Shown here: piece by piece, positions 1 through 8,225 of the stretch
Layout: every line of letters begins with the position of its first letter
Position numbering within the stretch: the first letter of the stretch is position 1
Origin: Tectiglobus sp965215755
GTDB lineage: Bacteria > Pseudomonadota > Alphaproteobacteria > Rhizobiales > Hyphomicrobiaceae
Reading direction: 5' to 3'
Assembly (NCBI GenBank): GCA_965215755.1
Contig: OZ244119.1
Span: forward strand, 4,402,001 to 4,466,000
DNA length: 64,000 nucleotides
The notes under the pieces: generated by a model
Databases searched by the model: none
What the model was told of the DNA's origin: nothing
The model's input: the letters and a program-made list of their open reading frames with translations, nothing else
Program-made: the position numbers and the translations under genes

Positions 1-41
1 TCGTGGCGCAGGACCAGTGATTCTCACAATAGCGCGGGCGT

Positions 42-269
42 TTAAGCCGCCTGGTTGTCCTCGCGCTCACGGGCTTCGTACAATTCATCCGTGATCAGAA
101 TTGCTGCCATCAGCATCAGTCGCTCGTTGCCGGCCTGGCCGAATTGGTCCGTCAGGCTGGTAAGCTTCTCACGAATGTGGTCGACGAGCATGTGCAGGCG
201 CTCTTCCTCCCCGTCTGCACAGCGCATTCGGTAGGTTCGTCCATTCAGGGTGACGCTTACCTGCCCCAT
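42..269 (-). CDS. zapA: Cell division protein ZapA
   Basis: A 75-residue protein with the ZapA pattern: an N-terminal beta-strand part (VSVTLNGRTYRMRC) followed by a helix (EERLHMLVDHIREKL) and a second helix rich in Leu/Met (ERLMLMAAILITDELYEA). ZapA binds FtsZ in the cytoplasm and promotes bundling of protofilaments at the division ring. The length is slightly short compared with gammaproteobacterial ZapA (about 109 residues) but normal for alphaproteobacteria. It is followed upstream on the same strand by a small coiled-coil gene, an arrangement common next to gap/tkt in alphaproteobacteria. The assignment rests on pattern and synteny. Confidence 0.9.
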   Translation of the reverse strand: MGQVSVTLNGRTYRMRCADGEEERLHMLVDHIREKLTSLTDQFGQAGNERLMLMAAILITDELYEAREREDNQAA

Positions 270-376
270 GATCTGGCCCCACTGTCATGACAGCCCAATT
301 GCCTGCAGGCCGGCTGGGCACTGTTCCGGCGTGAATGCCGAAAACCACACGGCGCGACCGGCACGCCGGATATGCC

Positions 377-661
377 TTAGTACTTCTCGTCCAGCACAGT
401 TTGAATTGAATCGATTACCCAATCAATCCGATTGATGGCCTGATCATGGGCTGCCTCCAGTTCTGCAATCCGCTGTGTCGCCACAGCCAATTGCTTCGCC
501 AGCGCATCGCGCTCGCGTTGAAGTTGGGCGACCGTTGGTTTCTTACCAGCCGTTTTTTTCTTTGTGGCAGAAGCAGTCCGCTTGGTGCGACTCGACGCTG
601 CCTTGGCCGGTGCCTTGGATTGCTTCGTCTTGGCGCGTACAGCCATTAATGTGCTTTCCAT
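377..661 (-). CDS. Small Lys/Ala-rich coiled-coil protein (DUF4164-like)
   Basis: Up to 94 residues. The first half is very basic and Ala/Lys-rich (KAPAKAASSRTKRTASATKKK), like histone H1-type tails. The second half (about residues 43-90) is a heptad-patterned helix (LQRERDALAKQLAVATQRIAELEAA). An internal Met at residue 6 (start at 646) is an equally good start. Small coiled-coil proteins of the DUF4164 type sit directly upstream of zapA in many alphaproteobacteria; their function is unknown, though proximity to zapA suggests a link to division. The basic tail could bind DNA, which is inference from composition only. Confidence 0.7.
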   Translation of the reverse strand: MESTLMAVRAKTKQSKAPAKAASSRTKRTASATKKKTAGKKPTVAQLQRERDALAKQLAVATQRIAELEAAHDQAINRIDWVIDSIQTVLDEKY

Positions 662-955
662 TCTCGTAGTTATCGCGGCCTCTGACTAAACTGCATGAAC
701 TTGTTAACCATAGGGAGACGTCTTCGTTGCGGTCAACTCTCGAGAGCTGCGACGCAAAATAAGCAGTGTAAAAGTTAGGCACGCTTATAAACGATCCCGG
801 CTTTATCGCCATTGACATGCCTTTGCGAGGGGAACATGAATGGCGCCGAAATTTGGTGACCCTCCGAAGCTGATTCTAAGTGGACTGCGGTCGACGCATG
901 CTTGGCCGAATCTGAAAGTGGGCGGGTCTTGATCTCAATGTGAGGAGAAACATTT

Positions 956-1966
956 ATGGCGGTGAAAGTTGGTATTTCCGGGTTCGGCCGGATCGGACGC
1001 AACATCCTACGGGCCATTGCCGAAGAAAAGCGCACAGACGTCCAGGTGGTTGCGGTGAATGATCTGGGCTCAGCCAAGGACAATGCGCATCTGTTCAAAT
1101 ATGACTCCGTACACGGCATGTTTCCCGGCAAAGTCGAGGTCGACGGTGACCAGATGGATGTGGGATTGGGCGCCCCTGTTCGCGTGCTGGCCGAACGTGA
1201 CCCAACAAAGCTGCCGTGGAAAGAGATGGGCGTCGATATCGTGATGGAATGCACCGGCATTTTCACGGACAAAGAGAAAGCATCAATGCACCTGGAGGCC
1301 GGAGCCAAGCGGGTTCTTGTTTCCGCTCCAGCTTCGGGCGCCGACATGACGGTTGTCTACGGCGTCAACCACGATCAATTGACGGCAGACCACAAAGTCG
1401 TTTCGAACGCGTCATGCACCACCAATTGCCTGGCACCGGTTGCCAAGGTGATTAACGATCTTTGCGGCATCGAATCCGGCTTTATGACGACGATCCACGC
1501 ATACACGAGCGATCAACGACTGCAGGATCAGGCACACAAGGACATGCGCCGCGCCCGTGCCGCCAATGTCAGCATGATCCCGACCACAACAGGGGCCGCT
1601 AAGGCCGTTGGCCTAGTGTTGCCAGAACTCAACGGCAAGTTGGACGGAACATCAATCCGGGTACCAACGCCCAACGTTTCGGTTGTCGATCTCAAGTTCA
1701 TTCCGGGCCGCGAAACGTCAGCCGATGATATCAATGCCGCGATGTCGAAAGCAGCGTCGGGTGATCTCAAAGGTGTTCTCGCAGCTGTCGATGAAGAGTT
1801 GGTCTCGATCGACTTCAACCACTCGCCCTACTCATCCAACTTTGACCTCACCCAGACACAGGTTGTGGACGGCAAGCTGGTCCGCGTGCTGTCCTGGTAT
1901 GACAACGAATGGGGCTTCTCAAATCGGATGAGCGATACAGCGATCGCAATGGCGAAGCTGCTCTGA
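956..1966 (+). CDS. gap: Glyceraldehyde-3-phosphate dehydrogenase (type I)
   Basis: A full-length GAPDH (336 residues) that converts glyceraldehyde 3-phosphate, NAD+ and phosphate to 1,3-bisphosphoglycerate. The Rossmann motif GISGFGRIGRN is at the N terminus. The catalytic Cys is residue 154 in SNASCTTNCLAP, and the C-terminal WYDNEWGFSNRM segment is typical. A good ribosome site (TGAGGAGA) precedes the ATG. A strong intrinsic terminator follows at 2016-2057, so the gene is probably transcribed alone. In many relatives tkt lies upstream and pgk/fba downstream; neither is here. The 294 bases upstream show no other gene and presumably hold the promoter. Confidence 0.97.
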   Translation: MAVKVGISGFGRIGRNILRAIAEEKRTDVQVVAVNDLGSAKDNAHLFKYDSVHGMFPGKVEVDGDQMDVGLGAPVRVLAERDPTKLPWKEMGVDIVMECTGIFTDKEKASMHLEAGAKRVLVSAPASGADMTVVYGVNHDQLTADHKVVSNASCTTNCLAPVAKVINDLCGIESGFMTTIHAYTSDQRLQDQAHKDMRRARAANVSMIPTTTGAAKAVGLVLPELNGKLDGTSIRVPTPNVSVVDLKFIPGRETSADDINAAMSKAASGDLKGVLAAVDEELVSIDFNHSPYSSNFDLTQTQVVDGKLVRVLSWYDNEWGFSNRMSDTAIAMAKLL

Positions 1967-2015
1967 TCCGTTCAATCGGTGACATGACAGTTTATCGCCG
2001 ATCAGGCTAGCAAAG

Positions 2016-2057
2016 CGCGCCTTTACTCAGCACCCGGGTAGAGGCGCGTATCTTTTT
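2016..2057 (+). terminator. Intrinsic terminator of gap
   Basis: A 13-bp stem (2016-2028 pairs with 2036-2048, two G-T wobble pairs) with a 7-base loop, followed by TATCTTTTT. It lies 49 bases after the gap stop codon and reads in the gap direction. Confidence 0.85.
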
Positions 2058-2125
2058 GGTCGCTGCTTCCCAAAGCCCGGTGTGCCCACGTATGATCTGT
2101 GGTGCCATCAGCCTTAGGCCTCAGT

Positions 2126-2335
2126 TCAGCTTGCAGCGACCGTCTGCTCATCAACCTTGCGGCGCAACCAAATGGCTGCATCGCGATGGTCTTCAAACAG
2201 CATGCCCTGCTGCATCACCTTGTTGAGGTAGACGAGCCAGCCGTTGTAATGGCGCTGCGCTGCGATTTCCTGTCCGCGATATGATGTGACCCAGAAATCG
2301 GCAGTATCTGCTTCTCTTGGTGTCGATCCGCTCAT
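2126..2335 (-). CDS. Small hypothetical protein
   Basis: A 69-residue soluble protein without signal peptide or membrane segment. It contains several aromatic residues and a conserved-looking core (VTSYRGQEIAAQRHYNGWLVYLNK, then DHRDAAIWLRRKVDE). The stop lies close to the gap terminator on the opposite strand. A possible ribosome site (AGGAGCGG) overlaps the region just before the ATG. No family is recognised; no function is proposed. Composition and spacing support a real gene over chance. Confidence 0.55.
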   Translation of the reverse strand: MSGSTPREADTADFWVTSYRGQEIAAQRHYNGWLVYLNKVMQQGMLFEDHRDAAIWLRRKVDEQTVAAS

Positions 2336-2712
2336 AATCCGCTCCTGATTGTCTTATTGTAGTGATTCGTGACTTAACAATCTGTCGCACTTCTGCATCA
2401 TGGTGATCATAGAGTGAACGCCTGATGAAGCCGCGATTGGGTGTCTTTATGAAGCTTTCGAGGCTGTCTCAGTTCCCTGGGTCACAATTGCGAGAAGAAT
2501 TCACGCGTGCTTTTGGGCGAGCATGGGGTTATTCCGCGTTCTAAAAGGGCCCAAACGCCACACTGATGAGTTGTGCCAGCAAGATGTTGCGGCCACATAA
2601 ACCAACCGAACATCCACATACCAGCGGACCTAGAGCAAGGAAATGAGTGACGAGTTAGCCGCCAGGCCGGCATTGCCCGTATTTCGCCGCATTCGGCCGG
2701 GATAGGGGCGCG
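2336..2712. other. 377-bp intergenic region without recognised gene
   Basis: Separates the divergent small gene at 2126-2335 and the ThiE-like gene at 2713. Short frames occur on both strands but none has a ribosome site or protein-like composition. It probably contains promoters for both flanking genes; no clear operator or RNA was seen. Confidence 0.5.
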
Positions 2713-3363
2713 ATGTACGATTTGTCGAAGGTTTACCTGCAGCTCGATGCTGATCAGGCTTTGGAGCAGGCGTTACAAGCGCTCGTTGGCCATTTCTCAT
2801 TGCCAGCTGTGCTGTTGAACGTCTCGCCTGAGTATCGAGGTAGCCAAGACGATGTTGCTCGGCTGGTTCAGACCGTGCAGGCGCTTGATGCTGCCGCACT
2901 GATCCAGGACAATCTAGAGCTGGCCCATTCCGTCGGCGCCGATGGCGTTCATCTGTCATTCGGTTCCGATCTCACGGAGCGCTACGACGTTGCGCGCCGG
3001 ACCCTGCGTGACGACAGCATCGTTGGAGCGGACGTTGCACTGTCGCGTCATGACGCCATGACGGTTGGTGAGTTGGGTGCCGATTATGTCGGTTTCAATG
3101 GCGCCACGAACCACTTCGCATTGGATGCTGATGGAGACGTGCAACACGACCTGGTCTCGTGGTGGGCTGAGGTGTTTGAGATCCCGTGTGTGGCGCTCAA
3201 TGTCACTCGTCCTGAGCGGGCGCGGCAAATGACAGTTGCCGGCGCTGACTTTGTCGGGCTAGTTGGCGATGTGAGTTCCGGCGCAGAACCCCTCCAGAAG
3301 CAGATTATTTCCTTCGCGCAAGCTATCGCGGCAACTCCCGATGAGGCGGTAGTTCATGGGTAG
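2713..3363 (+). CDS. ThiE-like TIM-barrel protein (divergent thiamine phosphate synthase family)
   Basis: A 216-residue protein with the ThiE/TenI barrel layout. The segment ALIQDNLELAHSVGADGVHL corresponds to the family strand where canonical enzymes read NDR...GADGVHLGQ, and GADYVGFNGATNHF matches the phosphate-binding GADYxxxGPxxxT strand. Several active-site positions differ: QDN for NDR, no Gly-Gln after HL, and no Pro-Thr in the later loop. Canonical ThiE joins HMP-PP and thiazole phosphate to make thiamine phosphate. Because of these changes this copy may have another role. It overlaps the next gene by 8 bases, so the two are translated together. Such ThiE-like genes next to Sel1-repeat genes are frequent in alphaproteobacteria. 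Confidence 0.75.
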   Translation: MYDLSKVYLQLDADQALEQALQALVGHFSLPAVLLNVSPEYRGSQDDVARLVQTVQALDAAALIQDNLELAHSVGADGVHLSFGSDLTERYDVARRTLRDDSIVGADVALSRHDAMTVGELGADYVGFNGATNHFALDADGDVQHDLVSWWAEVFEIPCVALNVTRPERARQMTVAGADFVGLVGDVSSGAEPLQKQIISFAQAIAATPDEAVVHG

Positions 3364-4453
3364 GGTATTCCAGATTGTCGGTACCGGTCTGCTACTTGGC
3401 ACCATGCTGGCGCAAACGGCTGTGGCTGAAACTGGATCCAGCTCCTGGATACAGCGCACTATTCCACAACGACCGTCTGCCCCGACGCCAATCACTGGGA
3501 CCCAGCGCCGGACTGTCAAAGGTGTTCGCCGGACTGTCGCGCCGAAGGTGCCACAACGTGGACGCACACCCCTTGGCAAAACGCTGGTCAGCCCAACCGG
3601 TGACAATGCGGCCTACATCGCGTTCGACCAGGGCCAGTATCTGACGGCGCTGCGGCTCGCTGAGGAGCAGGCCAAGAAAAATGATCCGCAGGCGCACACG
3701 CTGCTCGGCCGCCTCTATGCGGAAGGATTGGGTGTGCCGAGGGACGAGTTCACTGCTGCGAAGTGGTACCGGCGGGGGGCTGAGCTTGGCGATGTCGAGG
3801 CGATGTTTGCCTTCGGTGTCATTCTGGCGTCCGGCACCGCGGTCAAGAAAAACCCGGCCGGCGCTGCGACCATGTTCGAGCGCGCTGCCCGCAAAGGACA
3901 CGCCTACGCGCATTACAATCTGGCGCTGCAGTTCCTGTCAGGACAGGGCAAGCCGGAAAATCCGTTCCGTGCCTCGCAGCATCTTGAATTCGCCGCCCGG
4001 AACGGGATCGCCGAAGCGCAGTACGATTTGGCCGCCCTCTATCAGAAAGGCCTTGGCGTTCCGGCGGACGCTTACAAGGCGGCGCTATGGTTACGTCGCG
4101 CAGCGGACCGGGGAATGGCGGCCGCACAGTATGAATACGCCACGGTTCTGCTGCGGGGGCGGGGGCTGAATGAAGACCGGCCGAAAATGATGGCACTTTT
4201 GCGTTCTGCCGCCATGAAGGGCGTGGCGGGCGCCCAGAACAGGCTCGCTCATGTGTATGCGGTTGGCATTAAAGGCGTCGATAAATCACCCTTCGAGGCC
4301 GCCAAGTGGCGTTACGTCGCCAAAGCGAACGGTATCGAAGACGCGGCCCTCGACAAAGTCATTGCAGCCCTTCCGAAGGCCGTTCGGCTCAAAGCTCAAG
4401 AGGCTGCGACCTCGTTGAGCGACCGGCGCAGAGCCGGCCTTCTGGGGAATTGA
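3356..4453 (+). CDS. Secreted Sel1-like repeat (TPR) protein
   Basis: 365 residues. Residues 1-24 form a signal peptide ending in TAVA-ET. A linker rich in Pro/Arg/Thr follows. From about residue 80 onward there are at least six Sel1-type repeats, seen as recurring ARLYAEGLGVPRDEFTAAKW-like units (LGRLYAEGLGV, FGVILASGTAV, LALQFLSGQG, LAALYQKGLGV, YATVLLRGRGL, LAHVYAVGI). Such solenoids mediate protein-protein contacts, here in the periplasm. It overlaps the ThiE-like gene by 8 bases, indicating an operon. The specific partner is not known. Confidence 0.85.
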   Translation: MGRVFQIVGTGLLLGTMLAQTAVAETGSSSWIQRTIPQRPSAPTPITGTQRRTVKGVRRTVAPKVPQRGRTPLGKTLVSPTGDNAAYIAFDQGQYLTALRLAEEQAKKNDPQAHTLLGRLYAEGLGVPRDEFTAAKWYRRGAELGDVEAMFAFGVILASGTAVKKNPAGAATMFERAARKGHAYAHYNLALQFLSGQGKPENPFRASQHLEFAARNGIAEAQYDLAALYQKGLGVPADAYKAALWLRRAADRGMAAAQYEYATVLLRGRGLNEDRPKMMALLRSAAMKGVAGAQNRLAHVYAVGIKGVDKSPFEAAKWRYVAKANGIEDAALDKVIAALPKAVRLKAQEAATSLSDRRRAGLLGN

Positions 4454-4612
4454 ATCCAGCCGTAACGCGGACTTGGTTCGCGTTGCCCGCCCCCGTTTGA
4501 CCCGCCTGCTTCGAATGTGACGTTGTGCCTAACTGCCAAACAGTTTAATCCCAGCAGCACATCCCAGCCTGGCAACCCCGATAAATGCCCAATTGAATTT
4601 AATGGAGCAAGC

Positions 4613-5407
4613 ATGCCCGCTTCCGCACTAATGAATGTGATGGTGAATGCCGCCCGCAAGGCTGGCCGCTCTCTGGCACGCGATTTTGGCGAAGTGGAGC
4701 GCCTGCAGGTTTCCGTCAAAGGTCCGGCCAACTTTGTTTCTGCCGCAGACCATCGCGCTGAAGACATCATTTACAACGACCTCGCAAAGGCCCGTCCTGA
4801 CTATGCGTTCCTGATGGAAGAGCGCGGCACCGTTGATGGCGCTGATAAAACCCACCGATGGATTGTTGATCCGCTCGATGGGACGACCAATTTCCTGCAC
4901 GGCATCCCGATTTTCTGTATTTCGATTGGGCTTGAACGCGACGGTCAGCTGGTTGCGGGACTGATCTATCTGCCGGTTCTGGATGAGCTTTATACGGCTG
5001 AGCGGGGCAAGGGTGCGTTTCTGAATGACCGGCGGATACGCGTTTCGGCCCGAAGGCATTTAACCGATGCGATGCTCACCACATCAATCCCCCACAAAGG
5101 ACGGTCCGGAGCATCACACAAGCGGTTTTACCGGGAGATGGAAGCATTGAGCCAGGAGGCAACCGGTATTCGGCGCACGGGCGCGGCTGCGGTTGATCTG
5201 GCGTGGACGGCGGCAGGCCGGTTTGATGCCTACTGGGAACATAGCATCCAGCCCTGGGATATGGCTGCTGGTATCGTGCTATTGCGGGAAGCTGGCGGGA
5301 TAGCGACGGATTTCTCAGGCGGCGGCGACATGCTTTCGACCGGGACGATCATTGCCGGTGTGCCTTCGATTCAGAAAGCCTTGCTCGAAAAACTGACGAA
5401 CGCTTAG
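4613..5407 (+). CDS. Inositol monophosphatase family protein (SuhB-like)
   Basis: 264 residues from the ATG at 4613, which has a TGGAGC ribosome site; the frame is open further upstream, but that part lacks family similarity. Metal-binding motifs are clear: LMEERG (Glu pair) near residue 67, WIVDPLDGTTNFLHG near 83-97, and WDMAAGIVLLREAGG near 220. These Mg-dependent enzymes remove phosphate from myo-inositol phosphate or related sugars; SuhB also acts on rRNA transcription in E. coli. In alphaproteobacteria the gene usually follows efp, which is absent here. Confidence 0.9.
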   Translation: MPASALMNVMVNAARKAGRSLARDFGEVERLQVSVKGPANFVSAADHRAEDIIYNDLAKARPDYAFLMEERGTVDGADKTHRWIVDPLDGTTNFLHGIPIFCISIGLERDGQLVAGLIYLPVLDELYTAERGKGAFLNDRRIRVSARRHLTDAMLTTSIPHKGRSGASHKRFYREMEALSQEATGIRRTGAAAVDLAWTAAGRFDAYWEHSIQPWDMAAGIVLLREAGGIATDFSGGGDMLSTGTIIAGVPSIQKALLEKLTNA

Positions 5408-5623
5408 CCGGCCGTCGCCAGCTGATTCGTCGATAGTGGCTGGGGAGCACCTTGCAGCCGCCGATAATGCTCGGAATAGTGCTCAAAACATGTGAAAAGA
5501 TTGGCTCAGTTGTCCTTAGGCACGATCTTGCCCGTTTTCCCTGACAAAGAGATTGGATACTGTCCCGCCTGCGGTCTGGCGGATGAGAATTGGCCGGCCT
5601 GCTGACTGGCGGAGAAAGCACGT

Positions 5624-6658
5624 ATGGCACGAAGACGAAGCGCAGATCCATCCCAGGCGCCCTTGGCGCGGTCCCTATCCACGCCCGGCGTGTACCTGAT
5701 GCGGATGCTGATCTTCCTAATGCTGGTCGGCTTTATTGCAGCGATCCTGTTTCCTCAGTTTTACACGGCCTTCATGGCGAACCCCGGCTTGAACGGACTT
5801 ATTCTGTTCGTCCTGATGGTCGGCATTGTTTATGCCTTCTGGCAGGTCTACCGGCTCAACCCGGAAATCAGTTGGGTCAATGCGTTTCGTATTGCTGATC
5901 CCGGCTTGGCGATCTCGCACCAACCCGTGCTGCTGGCGCCGATGGCAACCATGCTGCGAGACCGCACCGGGGCGTTATCGCTTTCGACGACGTCGATGCG
6001 CTCGATCATGGATAGTATCGGCTCACGCCTCGACGAAGCGCGCGATACGGGCCGCTATATCATCGGCCTACTTGTCTTCCTCGGCCTGCTCGGAACGTTC
6101 TGGGGCCTACTCGATACAATCCAGTCCGTTGGCAAGACGATCAGCGCATTGGATACCAAAACCGCGGATAGCGTCCTGATGTTCCAGGAACTCAAGTCCG
6201 GTCTCGCAGAGCCATTGCGCGGGATGGGCACGGCGTTCGCATCCTCGTTGTTTGGTTTGTCGGGTTCGCTTGTCGTCGGTTTCCTTGAACTGCAGGCCAG
6301 TCAATCGCACAACCGTTTCTACAACGAGTTGGAAGAGTGGTTGTCGGGCATTACAGAGCTGACACCCGGCACGGCGTCCTCAAGTTCCTCGGAGCAGGTC
6401 AACCGCCAGCTTTATGGTGCGATGTTCGAAATCCAGCGTTCGCTATCGGAGCTTGCCGATCGGTTGCAAACCGGTGGGCCGGCCGCCGGTGGGGAAGAAA
6501 ACGTCCGTGAGTTGGCGGAAGGCGTCAATCAGCTGGTCATGCAAATGCGCAAAGAGCAGGAGATCGTGCGGCAATGGGCTGATGAGCAATCATCACAGCA
6601 ACACGAAGTGATGGGTGTCATCCGCGATCTTGTCTCAAACTCCGGGCAGAGGAGGTAG
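5624..6658 (+). CDS. MotA/TolQ/ExbB-family proton channel protein
   Basis: 344 residues. TM helices are predicted at about 24-44, 50-70, 142-162 and 190-212. The MotA_ExbB core is seen in GLLGTFWGLLDTIQSVG and GMGTAFASSLFGLSGSLVVGF. The C-terminal 100 residues are cytoplasmic and helical. It starts ATG with GGAGAAAG before it and is followed after 2 bases by a MotB/OmpA-like gene. Together they look like a proton-driven stator pair. This pair is distinct from the flagellar MotAB genes and is conserved in alphaproteobacteria; its physiological role is not settled. Confidence 0.85.
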   Translation: MARRRSADPSQAPLARSLSTPGVYLMRMLIFLMLVGFIAAILFPQFYTAFMANPGLNGLILFVLMVGIVYAFWQVYRLNPEISWVNAFRIADPGLAISHQPVLLAPMATMLRDRTGALSLSTTSMRSIMDSIGSRLDEARDTGRYIIGLLVFLGLLGTFWGLLDTIQSVGKTISALDTKTADSVLMFQELKSGLAEPLRGMGTAFASSLFGLSGSLVVGFLELQASQSHNRFYNELEEWLSGITELTPGTASSSSSEQVNRQLYGAMFEIQRSLSELADRLQTGGPAAGGEENVRELAEGVNQLVMQMRKEQEIVRQWADEQSSQQHEVMGVIRDLVSNSGQRR

Positions 6659-6660
6659 CG

Positions 6661-7692
6661 ATGCCGCGTGCACGCTCAGGACGGCGCGGCGGAGACTACG
6701 GCGAGTTTTGGCCGGGGTATGTCGACGTGCTGTCGACATTGCTATTGGTGTTCACCTTCCTGCTCTCGATCTTCATGCTGGCGCAGTACTTCGTCACGCA
6801 GGAAGCCTCGAATAAGGATACTGCACTTGCGCGGCTCAATCGGCAGATCGCCGAACTGACATCACTCTTGTCTTTGGAGAAGGGCAAGGGCCAGTCCGCA
6901 CAGGACGAGTTGTCGGCGCTGCAGGCAACGCTCGGTGAACTCAGGCTGGAGAACCAGCGGCTGCAATCGGATGCAACTGGTCGTGCCGAAAAAGCCAACG
7001 CGGCATCGGATCGTATCGCCAGCCTGTCGGCAGGGTTGGACAAGGAGAAAGAGGTCTCCAGTTCGGCACTCGCCAAAGTCGACCTGCTCAACCAGCAGCT
7101 ACTGGCACTCAGACGGCAAATCGGCGCACTCAACGAAGCGCTCGATGCCTCAGAGAAACGCGATCAGGCTTCACAGGCCCGGATCAAAGATCTTGGCAAA
7201 CGGCTCAATGCCGTCCTGGCGCGGCAAGTCCAGGAATTAAAGCGCTATCGTTCTGACTTTTTCGGACGACTGCGTGAATTGCTGAAAGGCAGAAAGGACA
7301 TCCGGGTCGTCGGCGACCGCTTTATCTTCCAGTCGGAAGTCCTGTTTGCGCCCGGCGATGCACAAATCTCGGTTCAGGGCCTAGTGACAATGGATGAATT
7401 GGCGCGCGCCATCACTGAATTGGCAAAGTCCATACCGGGTGAGATTGACTGGGCGCTTCAGGTCGATGGCCACACAGATAGTCAGCCGATCAACACGCCG
7501 CAGTTCCCCTCGAACTGGGAGTTGTCGACCGCCCGGGCTATCTCCGTCGTGAGGTATCTCATTTCGCGGGGCGTCCCTGCACAACGACTGGTCGCGGCAG
7601 GTTATGGCGAGTTCCAACCGATTGACCGTGGTAATTCGCCGGAAGCCTTTTTGCGCAATCGCCGGATCGAGCTCAAGCTGACCAACCGGTAG
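6661..7692 (+). CDS. MotB-like protein with coiled coil and OmpA peptidoglycan-binding domain
   Basis: 343 residues. A single N-terminal TM helix (about 22-42, VLSTLLLVFTFLLSIFMLAQ) comes just after a short basic cytoplasmic tail, as in MotB/ExbD. Residues 55-205 are a long coiled coil (LNRQIAELTSLLSLEKGKG and onward). The OmpA domain fills residues 215-343, with LQVDGHTDSQPI and the helix NWELSTARAISVVRYL carrying the peptidoglycan-binding Asp and Arg. It would anchor the partner channel encoded just upstream to the cell wall. Two-gene operon with 2-base spacing. Confidence 0.88.
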   Translation: MPRARSGRRGGDYGEFWPGYVDVLSTLLLVFTFLLSIFMLAQYFVTQEASNKDTALARLNRQIAELTSLLSLEKGKGQSAQDELSALQATLGELRLENQRLQSDATGRAEKANAASDRIASLSAGLDKEKEVSSSALAKVDLLNQQLLALRRQIGALNEALDASEKRDQASQARIKDLGKRLNAVLARQVQELKRYRSDFFGRLRELLKGRKDIRVVGDRFIFQSEVLFAPGDAQISVQGLVTMDELARAITELAKSIPGEIDWALQVDGHTDSQPINTPQFPSNWELSTARAISVVRYLISRGVPAQRLVAAGYGEFQPIDRGNSPEAFLRNRRIELKLTNR

Positions 7693-7761
7693 CGCAGAGA
7701 GAAGCGCGGCCGCTCTTCGACCGCGTGACCAGGCAACTGACTGTGGAAGGGAAAGACCGAC

Positions 7762-8163
7762 GTGAGCGCACCACCGCAGCTGAGCAGCCAATCGCTCCGC
7801 CGTTTGTGGAGCCTGTCATTGCTGGCTGGCGCGTTGGGCTTTGGCGGAGCACTGTATTGGATCGCCTCACCCGGCGGCCCCGGGCTTGACTGGATCTGGG
7901 GGATTGCGGCGTTTGGAGCTGCAGCAATCCTCTACAATCTCGTTTTCTTTCTGCTGTGCTCGATCTTCGCGCCCGGATTATCCAACTATGTCGAGGATGA
8001 TACTGAGGTGCAGGGCGATGATGTCGTCCATGTTGTTCGCTACACGAGAGCTGATGACCCGGACCTCGATAGCTATATCAAGACCTACGCAACTGCACGC
8101 GGCGTCAGTGCCGTGGCTATTATCTCAGGTATCATGATTGCAGTGGCATGGAACTTTTTCTGA
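7762..8163 (+). CDS. Small inner-membrane protein, unknown function
   Basis: 133 residues with TM segments at about 16-34, 44-68 and 113-132. The loop between TM2 and TM3 (about residues 70-112) is acidic (YVEDDTEVQGDDVV, RADDPDLDSYIKTY). Start at 7762 is GTG-type with a possible GGAAGGG site upstream. It follows the MotB/OmpA-like gene by 69 bases in the same direction and may belong to that operon. No family is recognised. Confidence 0.6.
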   Translation: MSAPPQLSSQSLRRLWSLSLLAGALGFGGALYWIASPGGPGLDWIWGIAAFGAAAILYNLVFFLLCSIFAPGLSNYVEDDTEVQGDDVVHVVRYTRADDPDLDSYIKTYATARGVSAVAIISGIMIAVAWNFF

Positions 8164-8225
8164 TCGTCTTCAATAATGTTCTACCATGCACATGAGATAC
8201 GAAAGCCATCTCGCCCAGCATCGTA

